Assembly: GCA_902797565.1 (NCBI GenBank)
Contig: CADBTO010000077.1
Span: forward strand, 1 to 5,099
Origin: an uncultured Lachnospiraceae bacterium
Lineage (GTDB): Bacteria; Bacillota; Clostridia; Lachnospirales; Lachnospiraceae
DNA length: 5,099 nt
Direction: 5' to 3'
Shown in pieces: positions 1 to 5,099 of the stretch. Positions within the stretch are counted from its first letter, which is position 1. Every line of letters starts with the position of its first letter. The translations under genes and the position numbers were made by a program. The notes beneath the pieces are model-generated. The model did not search any database. It was given only the letters and a program-made list of their open reading frames with translations, and was not told the DNA's origin.

Positions 1-206
1 CACTGTACCATTACGATGTTTACCGTCTGGAAGAGGCGGAGGAATTGTATGAGGTTGGTGTGGAGGACTACTTCTTTGGAGATGGCGTCTGCCTGATTGA
101 GTGGGCGGAGCGTGTGGAACCTTTGCTTCCGGAAGGCACAAAACGGGTCGTGATCGAAAAGGATCTGGAAAAAGGTGAAGATTACAGGCGGATTAAGATC
201 GTATGA
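1..206 (+). CDS. tsaE: TsaE, t6A biosynthesis ATPase (3' part only)
   Basis: This is the C-terminal 67 residues of the P-loop ATPase of the threonylcarbamoyl transferase (t6A) complex, which works in the cytoplasm with TsaB and TsaD. The reading frame enters at base 3 and ends at the TGA at 204-206. Recognisable family features are the LYHYDVYRLE segment at the window edge, then GVEDYF, and the CLIEWAERVEPLLP block, corresponding to the conserved I/V-E-W stretch followed by LP near the end of TsaE. The Walker A region and N-terminal half lie outside the window, so completeness and the start cannot be judged. The stop overlaps the tsaB start codon by 4 bp (ATGA), which suggests translational coupling. 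The tsaB and tsaD neighbours support the identification strongly. Confidence 0.93.
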   Translation, partial: LYHYDVYRLEEAEELYEVGVEDYFFGDGVCLIEWAERVEPLLPEGTKRVVIEKDLEKGEDYRRIKIV

Positions 207-967
207 GAGTACTGGGATTGGATAGCTCCGGTCTGGTGGCATCGTGTGCAGTCTGGCAGGATGGCATCATTATCGGGGAATATACGACAAATTTCAAAAA
301 AACCCATAGTACCACGCTGCTTCCGATGCTGGATGCACTGTGTGGGATGCTGGGGCTGGATTTTGGGACAGAGGAGGGGAAACTGGACGCAATTGCCGTG
401 GCGGCGGGACCGGGATCCTTTACCGGGCTGCGGATTGGTGCGGCAACGGCGAAGGGGCTGGGACTTGCGCTGGACCTTCCGGTTGTGCCTGTGCCGACGG
501 TTGATGCCCTTGCATACAACCTTTGGGGCTGCGGCGGACTGGTGTGTCCGCTTCTGGATGCCCGCAGACAGCAGGTCTATACCGGAATCTATCGGTTCCG
601 GAATGGGGAGATGCTGGAAGAACAGGCGCAGTGTGTCTGTTCCATCGAAGAGCAGGCAGGCATCTTGGACAGCCTGTGTTCCAGAGAAGGCGCGGATGGG
701 CAGGGGGTCGTCTTTTTGGGGGATGGCGTTCCGGTTTATCGGAGTTTTCTGGAAGCGAATCTGCATATACCCTGTGCGTTTGCGCCGGCACACCAGAACC
801 GGCAGCGCGGGGCATCTGTGGCAGCTCTCGGGGCGGATTATTTCGCAAAGGGCCATGCCGTTGAGGCGGCAGCATTTGCACCGATCTATCTGCGGCTGTC
901 CCAGGCGGAGCGGGAACTCCGCGAACGGGAAAATGCTGAAAAAGAAAACCCTGTGAAAGAGAATTGA
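203..967 (+). CDS. tsaB: TsaB, t6A complex scaffold subunit
   Basis: This 254-residue protein is the tRNA threonylcarbamoyladenosine synthesis subunit TsaB. It is an ASKHA-fold relative of TsaD that lacks catalytic activity itself and dimerises with TsaD in the cytoplasm to form the t6A transferase core. Visible hallmarks are the N-terminal strand MRVLGLDSS, the signature GPGSFTGLRIG at residues 69-79, PLLDARRQQVY at about 116-126, and the near-C-terminal YLRLSQAEREL. Known TsaB proteins are about 230 residues. The extra length here is mainly a charged tail rich in Glu, Arg and Asn after the YLR motif. The ATG at 203 overlaps the tsaE stop (ATGA), which fixes the start. The stop TGA at 965-967 is followed by an open frame in the same phase up to the rimI ATG (see findings). 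Confidence 0.96.
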   Translation: MRVLGLDSSGLVASCAVWQDGIIIGEYTTNFKKTHSTTLLPMLDALCGMLGLDFGTEEGKLDAIAVAAGPGSFTGLRIGAATAKGLGLALDLPVVPVPTVDALAYNLWGCGGLVCPLLDARRQQVYTGIYRFRNGEMLEEQAQCVCSIEEQAGILDSLCSREGADGQGVVFLGDGVPVYRSFLEANLHIPCAFAPAHQNRQRGASVAALGADYFAKGHAVEAAAFAPIYLRLSQAERELRERENAEKENPVKEN

Positions 968-993
968 AGTACGGCGCAGGATGGCAGAATGCA

Positions 994-1015
994 TCCCGGC
1001 GCGGTCTGGCCGGGA
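994..1015 (+). promoter_or_regulatory. GC-rich hairpin in the tsaB-rimI spacer
   Basis: A perfect 7-bp inverted repeat, TCCCGGC at 994-1000 and GCCGGGA at 1009-1015, encloses an 8-base loop. No T run follows, so it is not an intrinsic terminator. A second copy of CCGGGA at 1028-1033 could pair with the same left arm; it touches the rimI Shine-Dalgarno candidate, so two alternative folds are possible. The pairing is directly visible; any role in mRNA processing or in rimI translation is inference. Confidence 0.4.
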
Positions 1016-1032
1016 GCCTTGCCAATACCGGG

Positions 1033-1041
1033 AAAGGAAGG
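1033..1041 (+). promoter_or_regulatory. Shine-Dalgarno candidate for rimI
   Basis: AAAGGAAGG is a good Shine-Dalgarno match. Its AAGGA core lies 9 bases before an in-frame TTG at 1048. A second AAGGA (1061-1065) abuts the ATG at 1066 but lies 9 bases before an in-frame GTG at 1075. The ribosome-binding evidence therefore does not settle the rimI start: TTG 1048, ATG 1066 and GTG 1075 all remain possible. Confidence 0.45.
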
Positions 1042-1065
1042 CGTGGTTTGGAAACTGCGGAAGGA

Positions 1066-1620
1066 ATGATTTCCGTGCGGCAGGCACAGCCTGCAGATGC
1101 ACCTGATTTGGCGCGGATTTCCAGTGCGTCACTGTCCGATTCCTGGAGCCAGCGGGATTTCCGGGATACGATGGGGCAAGCGCAGGGATTGGTGCTGGTG
1201 GCGGAGCGGGAAGGAAAGCCACTGGGATATGTGGTGTTTTATTTTGCGGCGGATGAAGGGGAGATTCCGTCTATTGCCGTTTCTCCGGAAAATCGAAGAA
1301 AAGGGATTGCCGATGCCCTGCTGCAGAGCCTTTTTACGGAGGCAGACCGGCGGGGGGTCAGCCGGATTTTCCTGGAAGTCCGCGCCTCGAATGTACCGGC
1401 GCATAGATTATACGAAAAAAACGGTTTTTTGAAGGCGGGAACCCGGCGGAATTTTTACGAAAATCCGAAAGAAGACGCGGATCTTCTGGTCTGTCAGGTT
1501 TCTGATGGGGTGCGGCGGAGGTTTGGTTATGCTGGATATATGTTTGCTGGGGACGGGCGGGATGATGCCTTTGCCCAAACGCCATCTGACATCCATGATG
1601 GCGAGGTCCGGAGGGAGTGA
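1066..1620 (+). CDS. rimI: RimI-like GNAT N-acetyltransferase with C-terminal extension
   Basis: This GNAT-family acetyltransferase uses acetyl-CoA. RimI acetylates the N-terminal alanine of ribosomal protein S18 in E. coli, and homologues are often encoded beside tsaB and tsaD. From ATG 1066 (residue 1), the acetyl-CoA pyrophosphate-binding loop is IAVSPENRRKGIA (about 70-82), with GIA in place of the usual GIG. The LEVRASN block (103-109) holds Glu104, and LYEKNGF (115-121) holds Tyr116; these match the catalytic Glu and Tyr of E. coli RimI. NFYENPKEDADLL (129-141) is the usual family ending. RimI is normally about 150 residues, but this frame continues 39 more residues (1501-1617) without family character, overlapping rnz by 92 bp. 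The start is uncertain: a TTG at 964 overlapping the tsaB stop, TTG 1048 with the best Shine-Dalgarno site, and GTG 1075 are alternatives. The ATG is chosen because MISVRQAQPAD fits the family N-terminus. Confidence 0.85.
   Translation: MISVRQAQPADAPDLARISSASLSDSWSQRDFRDTMGQAQGLVLVAEREGKPLGYVVFYFAADEGEIPSIAVSPENRRKGIADALLQSLFTEADRRGVSRIFLEVRASNVPAHRLYEKNGFLKAGTRRNFYENPKEDADLLVCQVSDGVRRRFGYAGYMFAGDGRDDAFAQTPSDIHDGEVRRE
1517..1521 (+). promoter_or_regulatory. Shine-Dalgarno site deciding the rnz start
   Basis: GGAGG sits 7 bases before the ATG at 1529, which is ideal spacing. It supports that ATG over the in-frame ATG at 1505, which would add eight residues that are not typical of RNase Z. The site lies inside the rimI reading frame. 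Confidence 0.75.
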
Positions 1621-2437
1621 CCTCCTGATCGACTGCGGAGAAGGGACGCAGGTGGCGATGAAACGGGCGGCGCTTAGCCCCCACAAGATAGATACGATGC
1701 TGTTCACCCACTATCATGCGGATCATATCAGCGGGCTTCCGGGACTTTTGCTGGATATGGCAAACGGGGAACGGACGAAGCCGCTGACGATGGTCGGGCC
1801 GAGAGGGCTGAAGAACGTGGTGGATTCCCTTCGGGTCATTTGTCCGGAGCTGCCGTTCCAGGTGATATACAAAGAGCTGGGCGGCGGGCAGGAGCATTTT
1901 GCGCTGAATGGATACCAGATCCATGCGTTTCCAGTGAGACATAATGTGCAGTGTTATGGTTATTCCCTGTCGATTCCACGGGCGGGAAAATTCCATGCAG
2001 AGGCGGCAAAGGCGCTGGGGCTTCCGGTCCAGTACTGGAGCCTTCTGCAGAAGGGGCAGGAGGTGGAGTATGACGGGAAGCGTTATACGCCGGATCAGGT
2101 CATGGGGGAGCAGCGGCGCGGAATCAAGGTGACTTACTGCACAGATACGCGTCCGGTTCCGATCATTGCGGAGGCGGCAAAGGGGGGGGACCTGTTCATC
2201 TGCGAAGGGATGTATGGAGAGCCGGATAAGGCGGCAAAAGCGAAGCAATACAAGCATATGACGTTCTTTGAAGCGGCTCAGCTGGCAAAAGAGGCGCAGC
2301 CGGAGGAGATGTGGCTGACGCATTTTTCGCCATCCATGCCGGATGGACGTCCGTATATGTGGAAAGTGAAGGAAATTTTCCCGCGGGCGAAGCTGGGAAA
2401 GGACGGAAAGAAGCTGACGATCGACTTTAAGGAATAG
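1529..2437 (+). CDS. rnz: Ribonuclease Z (tRNA 3' processing endonuclease)
   Basis: This is a 302-residue short-form RNase Z (ElaC type), a zinc-dependent metallo-beta-lactamase-fold endonuclease that cuts the 3' trailer from precursor tRNAs, particularly those lacking an encoded CCA. The N-terminus MLDICLLGTGGMMPLPKR is typical. The metal-binding motif FTHYHADH is at residues 59-66, with a further histidine in PVRHNV (His138), the aspartate of CTDTRP (Asp206), HMT (His243, the late HxT motif), and THFSPSM (His265). Length matches the family at about 300-310 residues. The start is fixed by GGAGG 7 bases upstream and by the family N-terminus, although it lies within the 3' end of rimI. A run of eight G at 2182-2189 is a possible slippage site, but the frame is intact through it, since the late HMT and THFSPSM motifs follow in frame. 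Confidence 0.96.
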   Translation: MLDICLLGTGGMMPLPKRHLTSMMARSGGSDLLIDCGEGTQVAMKRAALSPHKIDTMLFTHYHADHISGLPGLLLDMANGERTKPLTMVGPRGLKNVVDSLRVICPELPFQVIYKELGGGQEHFALNGYQIHAFPVRHNVQCYGYSLSIPRAGKFHAEAAKALGLPVQYWSLLQKGQEVEYDGKRYTPDQVMGEQRRGIKVTYCTDTRPVPIIAEAAKGGDLFICEGMYGEPDKAAKAKQYKHMTFFEAAQLAKEAQPEEMWLTHFSPSMPDGRPYMWKVKEIFPRAKLGKDGKKLTIDFKE

Positions 2438-2448
2438 GAGTCTAAGCT

Positions 2449-3084
2449 ATGACACGTGTGATTCGGGCAGTTGTGCTGGCGCTTATTTTTGCGGTTCTGG
2501 TTGTAGGGTATTTTTTTTATCTGACCAGAATGGCGCCAACCAGGGCGACAGAGGAAGCAAAAGTGGCGGAACAGAGTGAGTTGGAACGCGTTTTGTCAGC
2601 GGATTTCCAGAACAATTATCCTGCCACTCCCAGAGAAGTGATGAAGTGGTACAATCGTATCCTGACACTCTATTACTCTGGTGAACCTTCGAGCCGCCAG
2701 GTAGACCAGCTTTGTGACCAGGCATTGTCTTTGATGGATCAGGAGCTGAAAGAAGAAAATCCCAGGGACGACTACATCCAGAGCGTGAAGTATTCGATTG
2801 GTGATTACAAGGAGAAGGGCAGGAAAATCATCGAATACAAGGTTGCAGATACAAAAAAGATCAAGGAAAAACAGGTGAATGGCAAGCGTGTTGCCTATGT
2901 GCTCAGTTATTATTTCCTGCGTGACGGGAATGATTACGAAAAAACGTACCAGATGTATGCACTCCGCAAGGACCGGAAGGGCAGGTACAAAATCCTTGCG
3001 TTCCAGCTTGCGGATGAGAATGGCAATGTCCTGGAAGCAGCAGGTGCGCTGGATGCGGGCGGCCTGATCAGGGAAGGAGATTGA
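2449..3084 (+). CDS. Hypothetical single-pass membrane protein
   Basis: This is a 211-residue protein whose function I do not recognise. It resembles a small uncharacterised Lachnospiraceae family (possibly the one called DUF6715; this is from memory and unverified). Residues 4-25 form one hydrophobic segment after Arg3 and Arg6 and before Arg27, so it is probably an N-terminal membrane anchor with the rest outside the cytoplasm. There is no lipobox or clear cleavage site. The remainder is hydrophilic: a predicted helical half (about 45-105, including NYPATPREVMKWYNRIL at 56-72 and a DQALSLMDQELK helix) followed by a strand-rich half (about 126-190) with alternating charged and hydrophobic residues. 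That order recalls NTF2-like or similar extracytoplasmic alpha/beta domains, but this is only an impression. No catalytic motif is visible. AGGAG (2436-2440) lies 8 bases before the ATG. It lies 11 bp after rnz and 6 bp before tsaD, so it is almost certainly co-transcribed. Its codons look somewhat more AT-rich than its neighbours'. Confidence 0.85.
   Translation: MTRVIRAVVLALIFAVLVVGYFFYLTRMAPTRATEEAKVAEQSELERVLSADFQNNYPATPREVMKWYNRILTLYYSGEPSSRQVDQLCDQALSLMDQELKEENPRDDYIQSVKYSIGDYKEKGRKIIEYKVADTKKIKEKQVNGKRVAYVLSYYFLRDGNDYEKTYQMYALRKDRKGRYKILAFQLADENGNVLEAAGALDAGGLIREGD
3074..3079 (+). promoter_or_regulatory. Shine-Dalgarno site upstream of tsaD
   Basis: AAGGAG lies 11 bases before the GTG at 3091, somewhat long, and only 4 bases before an ATG at 3084. 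That ATG overlaps the stop of the previous gene but is out of frame with tsaD and meets TAG after four codons. The site supports initiation in this area but does not cleanly favour the GTG. Confidence 0.5.
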
Positions 3085-3090
3085 TGGAAG

Positions 3091-4188
3091 GTGTCTAGGC
3101 AGGGTTCTTTCGGGCAGGAAGTTCCGGCACGAAGAAAAGATGAACAGAATACGCAAGGGCGAAAAATACTTGCACGAAAAATTCTTGCAATTGAAAGCTC
3201 CTGTGATGAAACGGCAGCGGCCATCGTGCAGGACGGAAGAACAGTCCTGAGCAATGTGATTTCCACGCAGATCCCGATCCATACCCTGTATGGCGGCGTT
3301 GTGCCGGAGATTGCGTCCAGAAAGCATACAGAGCGGATTAACCAGGTCATCCGGGAGGCACTTGCGCAGGCCGGCACAGCACTTGATGAAATGGATGCTG
3401 TCGCGGTGACCTGCGGGCCGGGGCTGGTCGGGGCATTACTCGTTGGCGTGGCGGAAGCAAAGGCGCTTTGCTGGGCGGCAAAGAAGCCCCTTGTGGGCGT
3501 GCACCATATCGAAGGGCATATATGTGCCAATTATATTGCCAATCCGGAGCTGGAGCCTCCGTTCCTCTGCCTGGTGGTATCCGGTGGACATACGCATCTG
3601 GTGCGTGTGGTGGATTACGGGGTTTATGAGATCCTGGGAAAAACGGTGGATGATGCGGCGGGAGAGGCATTTGATAAAGTGGCGCGCGCGATTGGCCTGG
3701 GTTATCCGGGCGGTCCGAAGGTTGAGGAGAAGGCAAAAGAAGGCGATCCGGAGGCGATCGCGTTTCCCCGGGCGAAAGTGGATGGCAATGCCTATGATTT
3801 CAGTTTCAGCGGGCTGAAATCCGCTGTACTCAACTATATCAACGGCTGCAGGATGAAAGGGATCCCTTTCCGTGAGGCAGATATCGCGGCTTCGTTCCAG
3901 GCGGCAGTGGTGGATGCCCTTGTAAGCCATGCGATGCTTGGGGCGGAAACATATCATGAGGAAAAGATGGCGATTGCGGGCGGTGTGGCCTCGAACGGGG
4001 CATTCCGCACTGCAATGGAGGAAGCGTGCAGGAAGCGCGGGATTGCGTTTTTTTCGCCGCCCCCCATCTTGTGTACGGATAACGCGGCAATGATTGGCTG
4101 CGCCGGGTATTATGACCTGCTGCGGGGCAGGCAGGATGACTGGGCGCTGAATGCCTATCCGTCGTTGAAGTTAGGAGAGGCAAGATAA
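3091..4188 (+). CDS. tsaD: TsaD, t6A transferase catalytic subunit
   Basis: TsaD (also known as Gcp/YgjD) transfers the threonylcarbamoyl group to A37 of tRNAs that read ANN codons, acting with TsaB and TsaE in the cytoplasm. The 365-residue product has the family's [13 protein letters not shown] start (residues 31-43), the metal-ligand motif HHIEGH (138-143, ligands His139 and His143), SGGHTHL (164-170), [16 protein letters not shown] (184-199), [11 protein letters not shown] (236-246), GGVASN (297-302), and CTDNAAMI (328-335) with metal-binding Asp330. GTG 3091 is the only ATG, GTG or TTG in frame between the upstream stop and the conserved core, so the protein gains a charged extension of about 25 residues ahead of KILA. 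A 15-bp near-perfect tandem duplication (3160-3189) repeats the RKILA codons. Family members usually begin directly at M-x-ILAIE, so the extension is unusual. The gene lies 6 bp after the membrane protein gene and abuts ispD. Confidence 0.95.
   Translation: MSRQGSFGQEVPARRKDEQNTQGRKILARKILAIESSCDETAAAIVQDGRTVLSNVISTQIPIHTLYGGVVPEIASRKHTERINQVIREALAQAGTALDEMDAVAVTCGPGLVGALLVGVAEAKALCWAAKKPLVGVHHIEGHICANYIANPELEPPFLCLVVSGGHTHLVRVVDYGVYEILGKTVDDAAGEAFDKVARAIGLGYPGGPKVEEKAKEGDPEAIAFPRAKVDGNAYDFSFSGLKSAVLNYINGCRMKGIPFREADIAASFQAAVVDALVSHAMLGAETYHEEKMAIAGGVASNGAFRTAMEEACRKRGIAFFSPPPILCTDNAAMIGCAGYYDLLRGRQDDWALNAYPSLKLGEAR
3160..3189 (+). repeat. 15-bp tandem duplication at the tsaD N-terminus
   Basis: Two adjacent 15-bp units, CGAAAATACTTGCA and its neighbour CGAAAAATTCTTGCA in codon phase (3160-3174 and 3175-3189), differ at a single base (ATA versus ATT). 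Written as codons, both units read Arg-Lys-Ile-Leu-Ala. The second unit is the conserved beginning of TsaD. The repeat keeps the frame and adds five residues. Confidence 0.75.
4173..4180 (+). promoter_or_regulatory. Shine-Dalgarno site for ispD
   Basis: AGGAGAGG ends 8 bases before the ATG at 4189 and lies within the last codons of tsaD. It supports this ATG over the later in-frame ATG at 4204. Confidence 0.7.
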
Positions 4189-4938
4189 ATGGATACGAAG
4201 CAGATGGCCTCGCCGGGCCGGGGGTTGTTTTCCAGTGCCATTGTCCTGGCGGCGGGAAGCGGAAGCCGAATGGGGAAAGGGAATGGGCTGCCCAAGCAGT
4301 TTATGGAGCTGCTGGGGCAGCCCATGCTGGCATATTCACTTCGAGCATTCCAGGAATCTGGTGTTTCGGAGATTGTACTGGTGACCTCGGAACCCTATAC
4401 AGCGTATTGCCGGGAAGAGATTGCAGAGAAATATGGTTTTTCGAAGATTTCAGGGATTGCCATAGGCGGTGCAACGCGGACAGAGTCTGTGTATCGGGGG
4501 CTTCTGGAAACGACAGGCGAGGTGGTTCTGGTCCATGACGGCGCGCGTCCGGTGCTGACCTGCCAATTGGTTGAAAAACTTCAGGAGGCAGCGGTGCAGT
4601 ATGGAGCGGCGGTCGCAGCAGTTCCTGTCAAGGATACGATCAAAGAGGCGGATGCGGAGGGCTTTGTATCTGCAACACCCGACCGGGAGCGGCTGTGGAG
4701 CGTACAGACGCCGCAGGCGTTTTCACGGGAACTTTTGGTGCAGGCATACCAGCGGTACTGGCAGACACCGGAGCCGGAGCGCAGGAAACTGACGGACGAT
4801 GCGTCTCTCGTAGAGGCATATGGCGGGGCAAAAGTGCGGCTGGTTCCGGCGTACTACGAGAATATTAAGGTAACGACCCCGGAGGATCCGGAAATTGTTG
4901 AAATATTTTTGAAAAAATGCTTGACAGCCGAAAAATAA
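4189..4938 (+). CDS. ispD: IspD, 2-C-methyl-D-erythritol 4-phosphate cytidylyltransferase
   Basis: IspD joins CTP and 2-C-methyl-D-erythritol 4-phosphate to give CDP-methylerythritol, the third step of the MEP route to isoprenoids. The 249-residue protein has the nucleotide-binding loop LAAGSGSRMG (20-29) followed by LPKQF (34-38), GGATRTESV (93-101), HDGARP (116-121), PVKDTIK (146-152), QTPQAF (173-178), TDDASLVE (202-209) and ENIKVTTPED (224-233). Arg27 and Lys36 correspond to the conserved CTP-binding Arg and Lys, though two residues more separate them than in the members I recall. About 12 extra residues precede the usual start near SSAIVLAAG. The ATG abuts the tsaD stop codon and has a strong Shine-Dalgarno site. 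A sugar nucleotidyltransferase is the only realistic alternative, and the ENIKVTTPED ending argues against it. Confidence 0.95.
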   Translation: MDTKQMASPGRGLFSSAIVLAAGSGSRMGKGNGLPKQFMELLGQPMLAYSLRAFQESGVSEIVLVTSEPYTAYCREEIAEKYGFSKISGIAIGGATRTESVYRGLLETTGEVVLVHDGARPVLTCQLVEKLQEAAVQYGAAVAAVPVKDTIKEADAEGFVSATPDRERLWSVQTPQAFSRELLVQAYQRYWQTPEPERRKLTDDASLVEAYGGAKVRLVPAYYENIKVTTPEDPEIVEIFLKKCLTAEK

Positions 4939-4949
4939 AGTGATAGTAT
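4921..4949 (+). promoter_or_regulatory. Sigma-A-type promoter for tRNA-Ser, overlapping the ispD 3' end
   Basis: A perfect -35 box TTGACA (4921-4926) is followed after 17 bp by TAGTAT (4944-4949, 4 of 6 matches to TATAAT). TG at 4941-4942, in the extended -10 position, strengthens the match. Transcription would start near 4956, giving a leader of about 60 bases before the tRNA. The -35 box is made from the Leu-Thr codons near the end of ispD, and the -10 lies just past its stop. Elements and spacing are read directly from the sequence; activity is inferred. Confidence 0.7.
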
Positions 4950-4975
4950 ATGCAAAGTCACGCGGGTACGAAATA

Positions 4976-4994
4976 TCTCAGAGAGATCTTGAGA
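4976..4994 (+). other. Small inverted repeat in the tRNA leader
   Basis: TCTCA (4976-4980) and TGAGA (4990-4994) can form a 5-bp stem with a 9-base loop in the leader upstream of tRNA-Ser. It is too weak for a terminator and has no T tract. It could be a structural feature for 5' leader processing, or chance. No gene is visible in the region 4939-5015. Confidence 0.25.
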
Positions 4995-5015
4995 AACGTA
5001 TAAGCGATGAAAAGT

Positions 5016-5099
5016 GGAGAGGTATCGAAGTGGTCATAACGAGGCGGTCTTGAAAACCGTTTGTCCGCAAGGGCGCGTGGGTTCGAATCCCACCCTCTC
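5016..5099 (+). tRNA. tRNA-Ser (anticodon UGA), 3' end cut by the window
   Basis: A class II tRNA folds cleanly. The acceptor strand GGAGAGG (5016-5022) pairs with CCTCTC (5094-5099), lacking only the last base. A 3-bp D stem is formed by TCG (5025-5027) and CGA (5040-5042). The anticodon stem is 5044-5048 with 5056-5060, and the loop CTTGAAA carries anticodon TGA at 5051-5053. A long variable arm (5062-5075) has a GCAA loop, and the T arm (5077-5093) has the TTCGAAT loop. The long variable arm and UGA anticodon identify serine, reading UCA and other UCN codons. The discriminator base and any encoded CCA lie beyond the window. Confidence 0.96.

Noticed and set aside
964..1065. TTG start giving RimI a 34-residue N-terminal extension
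   Set aside because: The extension has no GNAT character, contains the GC-rich hairpin, and better starts exist at 1048-1075. The TTGA overlap with the tsaB stop keeps it as a weak alternative.
981..1106. Small 41-codon ORF in the tsaB-rimI spacer running into rimI
   Set aside because: It has only a weak ribosome-binding site, a Cys/Arg-rich composition without any motif, and overlaps rimI in another frame.
182..1222. Long open frame on the minus strand (346 codons) opposite tsaB and rimI
   Set aside because: It is antisense to tsaB and rimI, which both carry clear family motifs. Its predicted protein is rich in Pro, Arg, His and Cys, as expected of a shadow frame in GC-rich coding DNA.
1505..1528. 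Upstream ATG for rnz adding eight residues
   Set aside because: GGAGG at 1517-1521 lies downstream of this ATG and fits the ATG at 1529, where the family N-terminus MLDICLLGTGG begins.
1358..2323. Minus-strand open frame (321 codons) opposite rnz
   Set aside because: It mirrors the RNase Z gene, shows no recognisable domain, and has the Arg/His/Pro-rich composition of an antisense shadow.
4976..4994. Intrinsic terminator after ispD
   Set aside because: The stem is only 5 bp, AT-rich, and lacks a following T run; it also lies downstream of the likely tRNA promoter.
5016..5099. The tRNA as a substrate of the t6A enzymes encoded here
   Set aside because: The t6A modification is made on tRNAs reading ANN codons; anticodon UGA reads UCN, so this tRNA is not an expected target.

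Overview
The window is a compact, plus-strand run of housekeeping genes, most likely from a fairly GC-rich member of the Lachnospiraceae or a related Clostridia lineage. This placement is inferred from three things: Gram-positive-type Shine-Dalgarno sites, the gene order (tsaE-tsaB-rimI-rnz-small membrane protein-tsaD-ispD), and the residue patterns of the proteins. No species can be named from the sequence alone.

Layout: the 3' end of tsaE (1-206) overlaps tsaB (203-967) by ATGA. A spacer of about 100 bp with a GC-rich hairpin precedes rimI (about 1066-1620), whose 3' end overlaps the ribonuclease Z gene rnz (1529-2437) by 92 bp. A short gap leads to a single-pass membrane protein of unknown function (2449-3084). 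tsaD (GTG start, 3091-4188) follows after 6 bp, and ispD (4189-4938) begins on the base after the tsaD stop. A consensus-like promoter overlapping the end of ispD precedes a tRNA-Ser(UGA) gene (5016 to the window edge), which is cut off one base before the end of its acceptor stem. The genes from tsaE to ispD have no visible terminator between them and are probably co-transcribed; the operon promoter lies upstream of the window.

How the genes work together: TsaB, TsaD and TsaE are the three proteins that, with TsaC/Sua5 (not in this window), make threonylcarbamoyl-adenosine (t6A) at position 37 of tRNAs reading ANN codons. RimI is a GNAT N-acetyltransferase that commonly travels with tsaB and tsaD. 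RNase Z processes tRNA 3' ends, and a tRNA gene follows, so most of the window concerns tRNA maturation. IspD belongs to isoprenoid (MEP pathway) synthesis and appears to be simply co-located.

I found no mobile element, CRISPR array, phage gene or clearly new system. The points worth a second look are gene-boundary oddities: a 39-residue RimI tail running into rnz, a roughly 25-residue N-terminal extension of TsaD with a 15-bp tandem duplication, the open tsaB frame that runs past its stop to the rimI ATG, and the tRNA promoter placed within the last codons of ispD.
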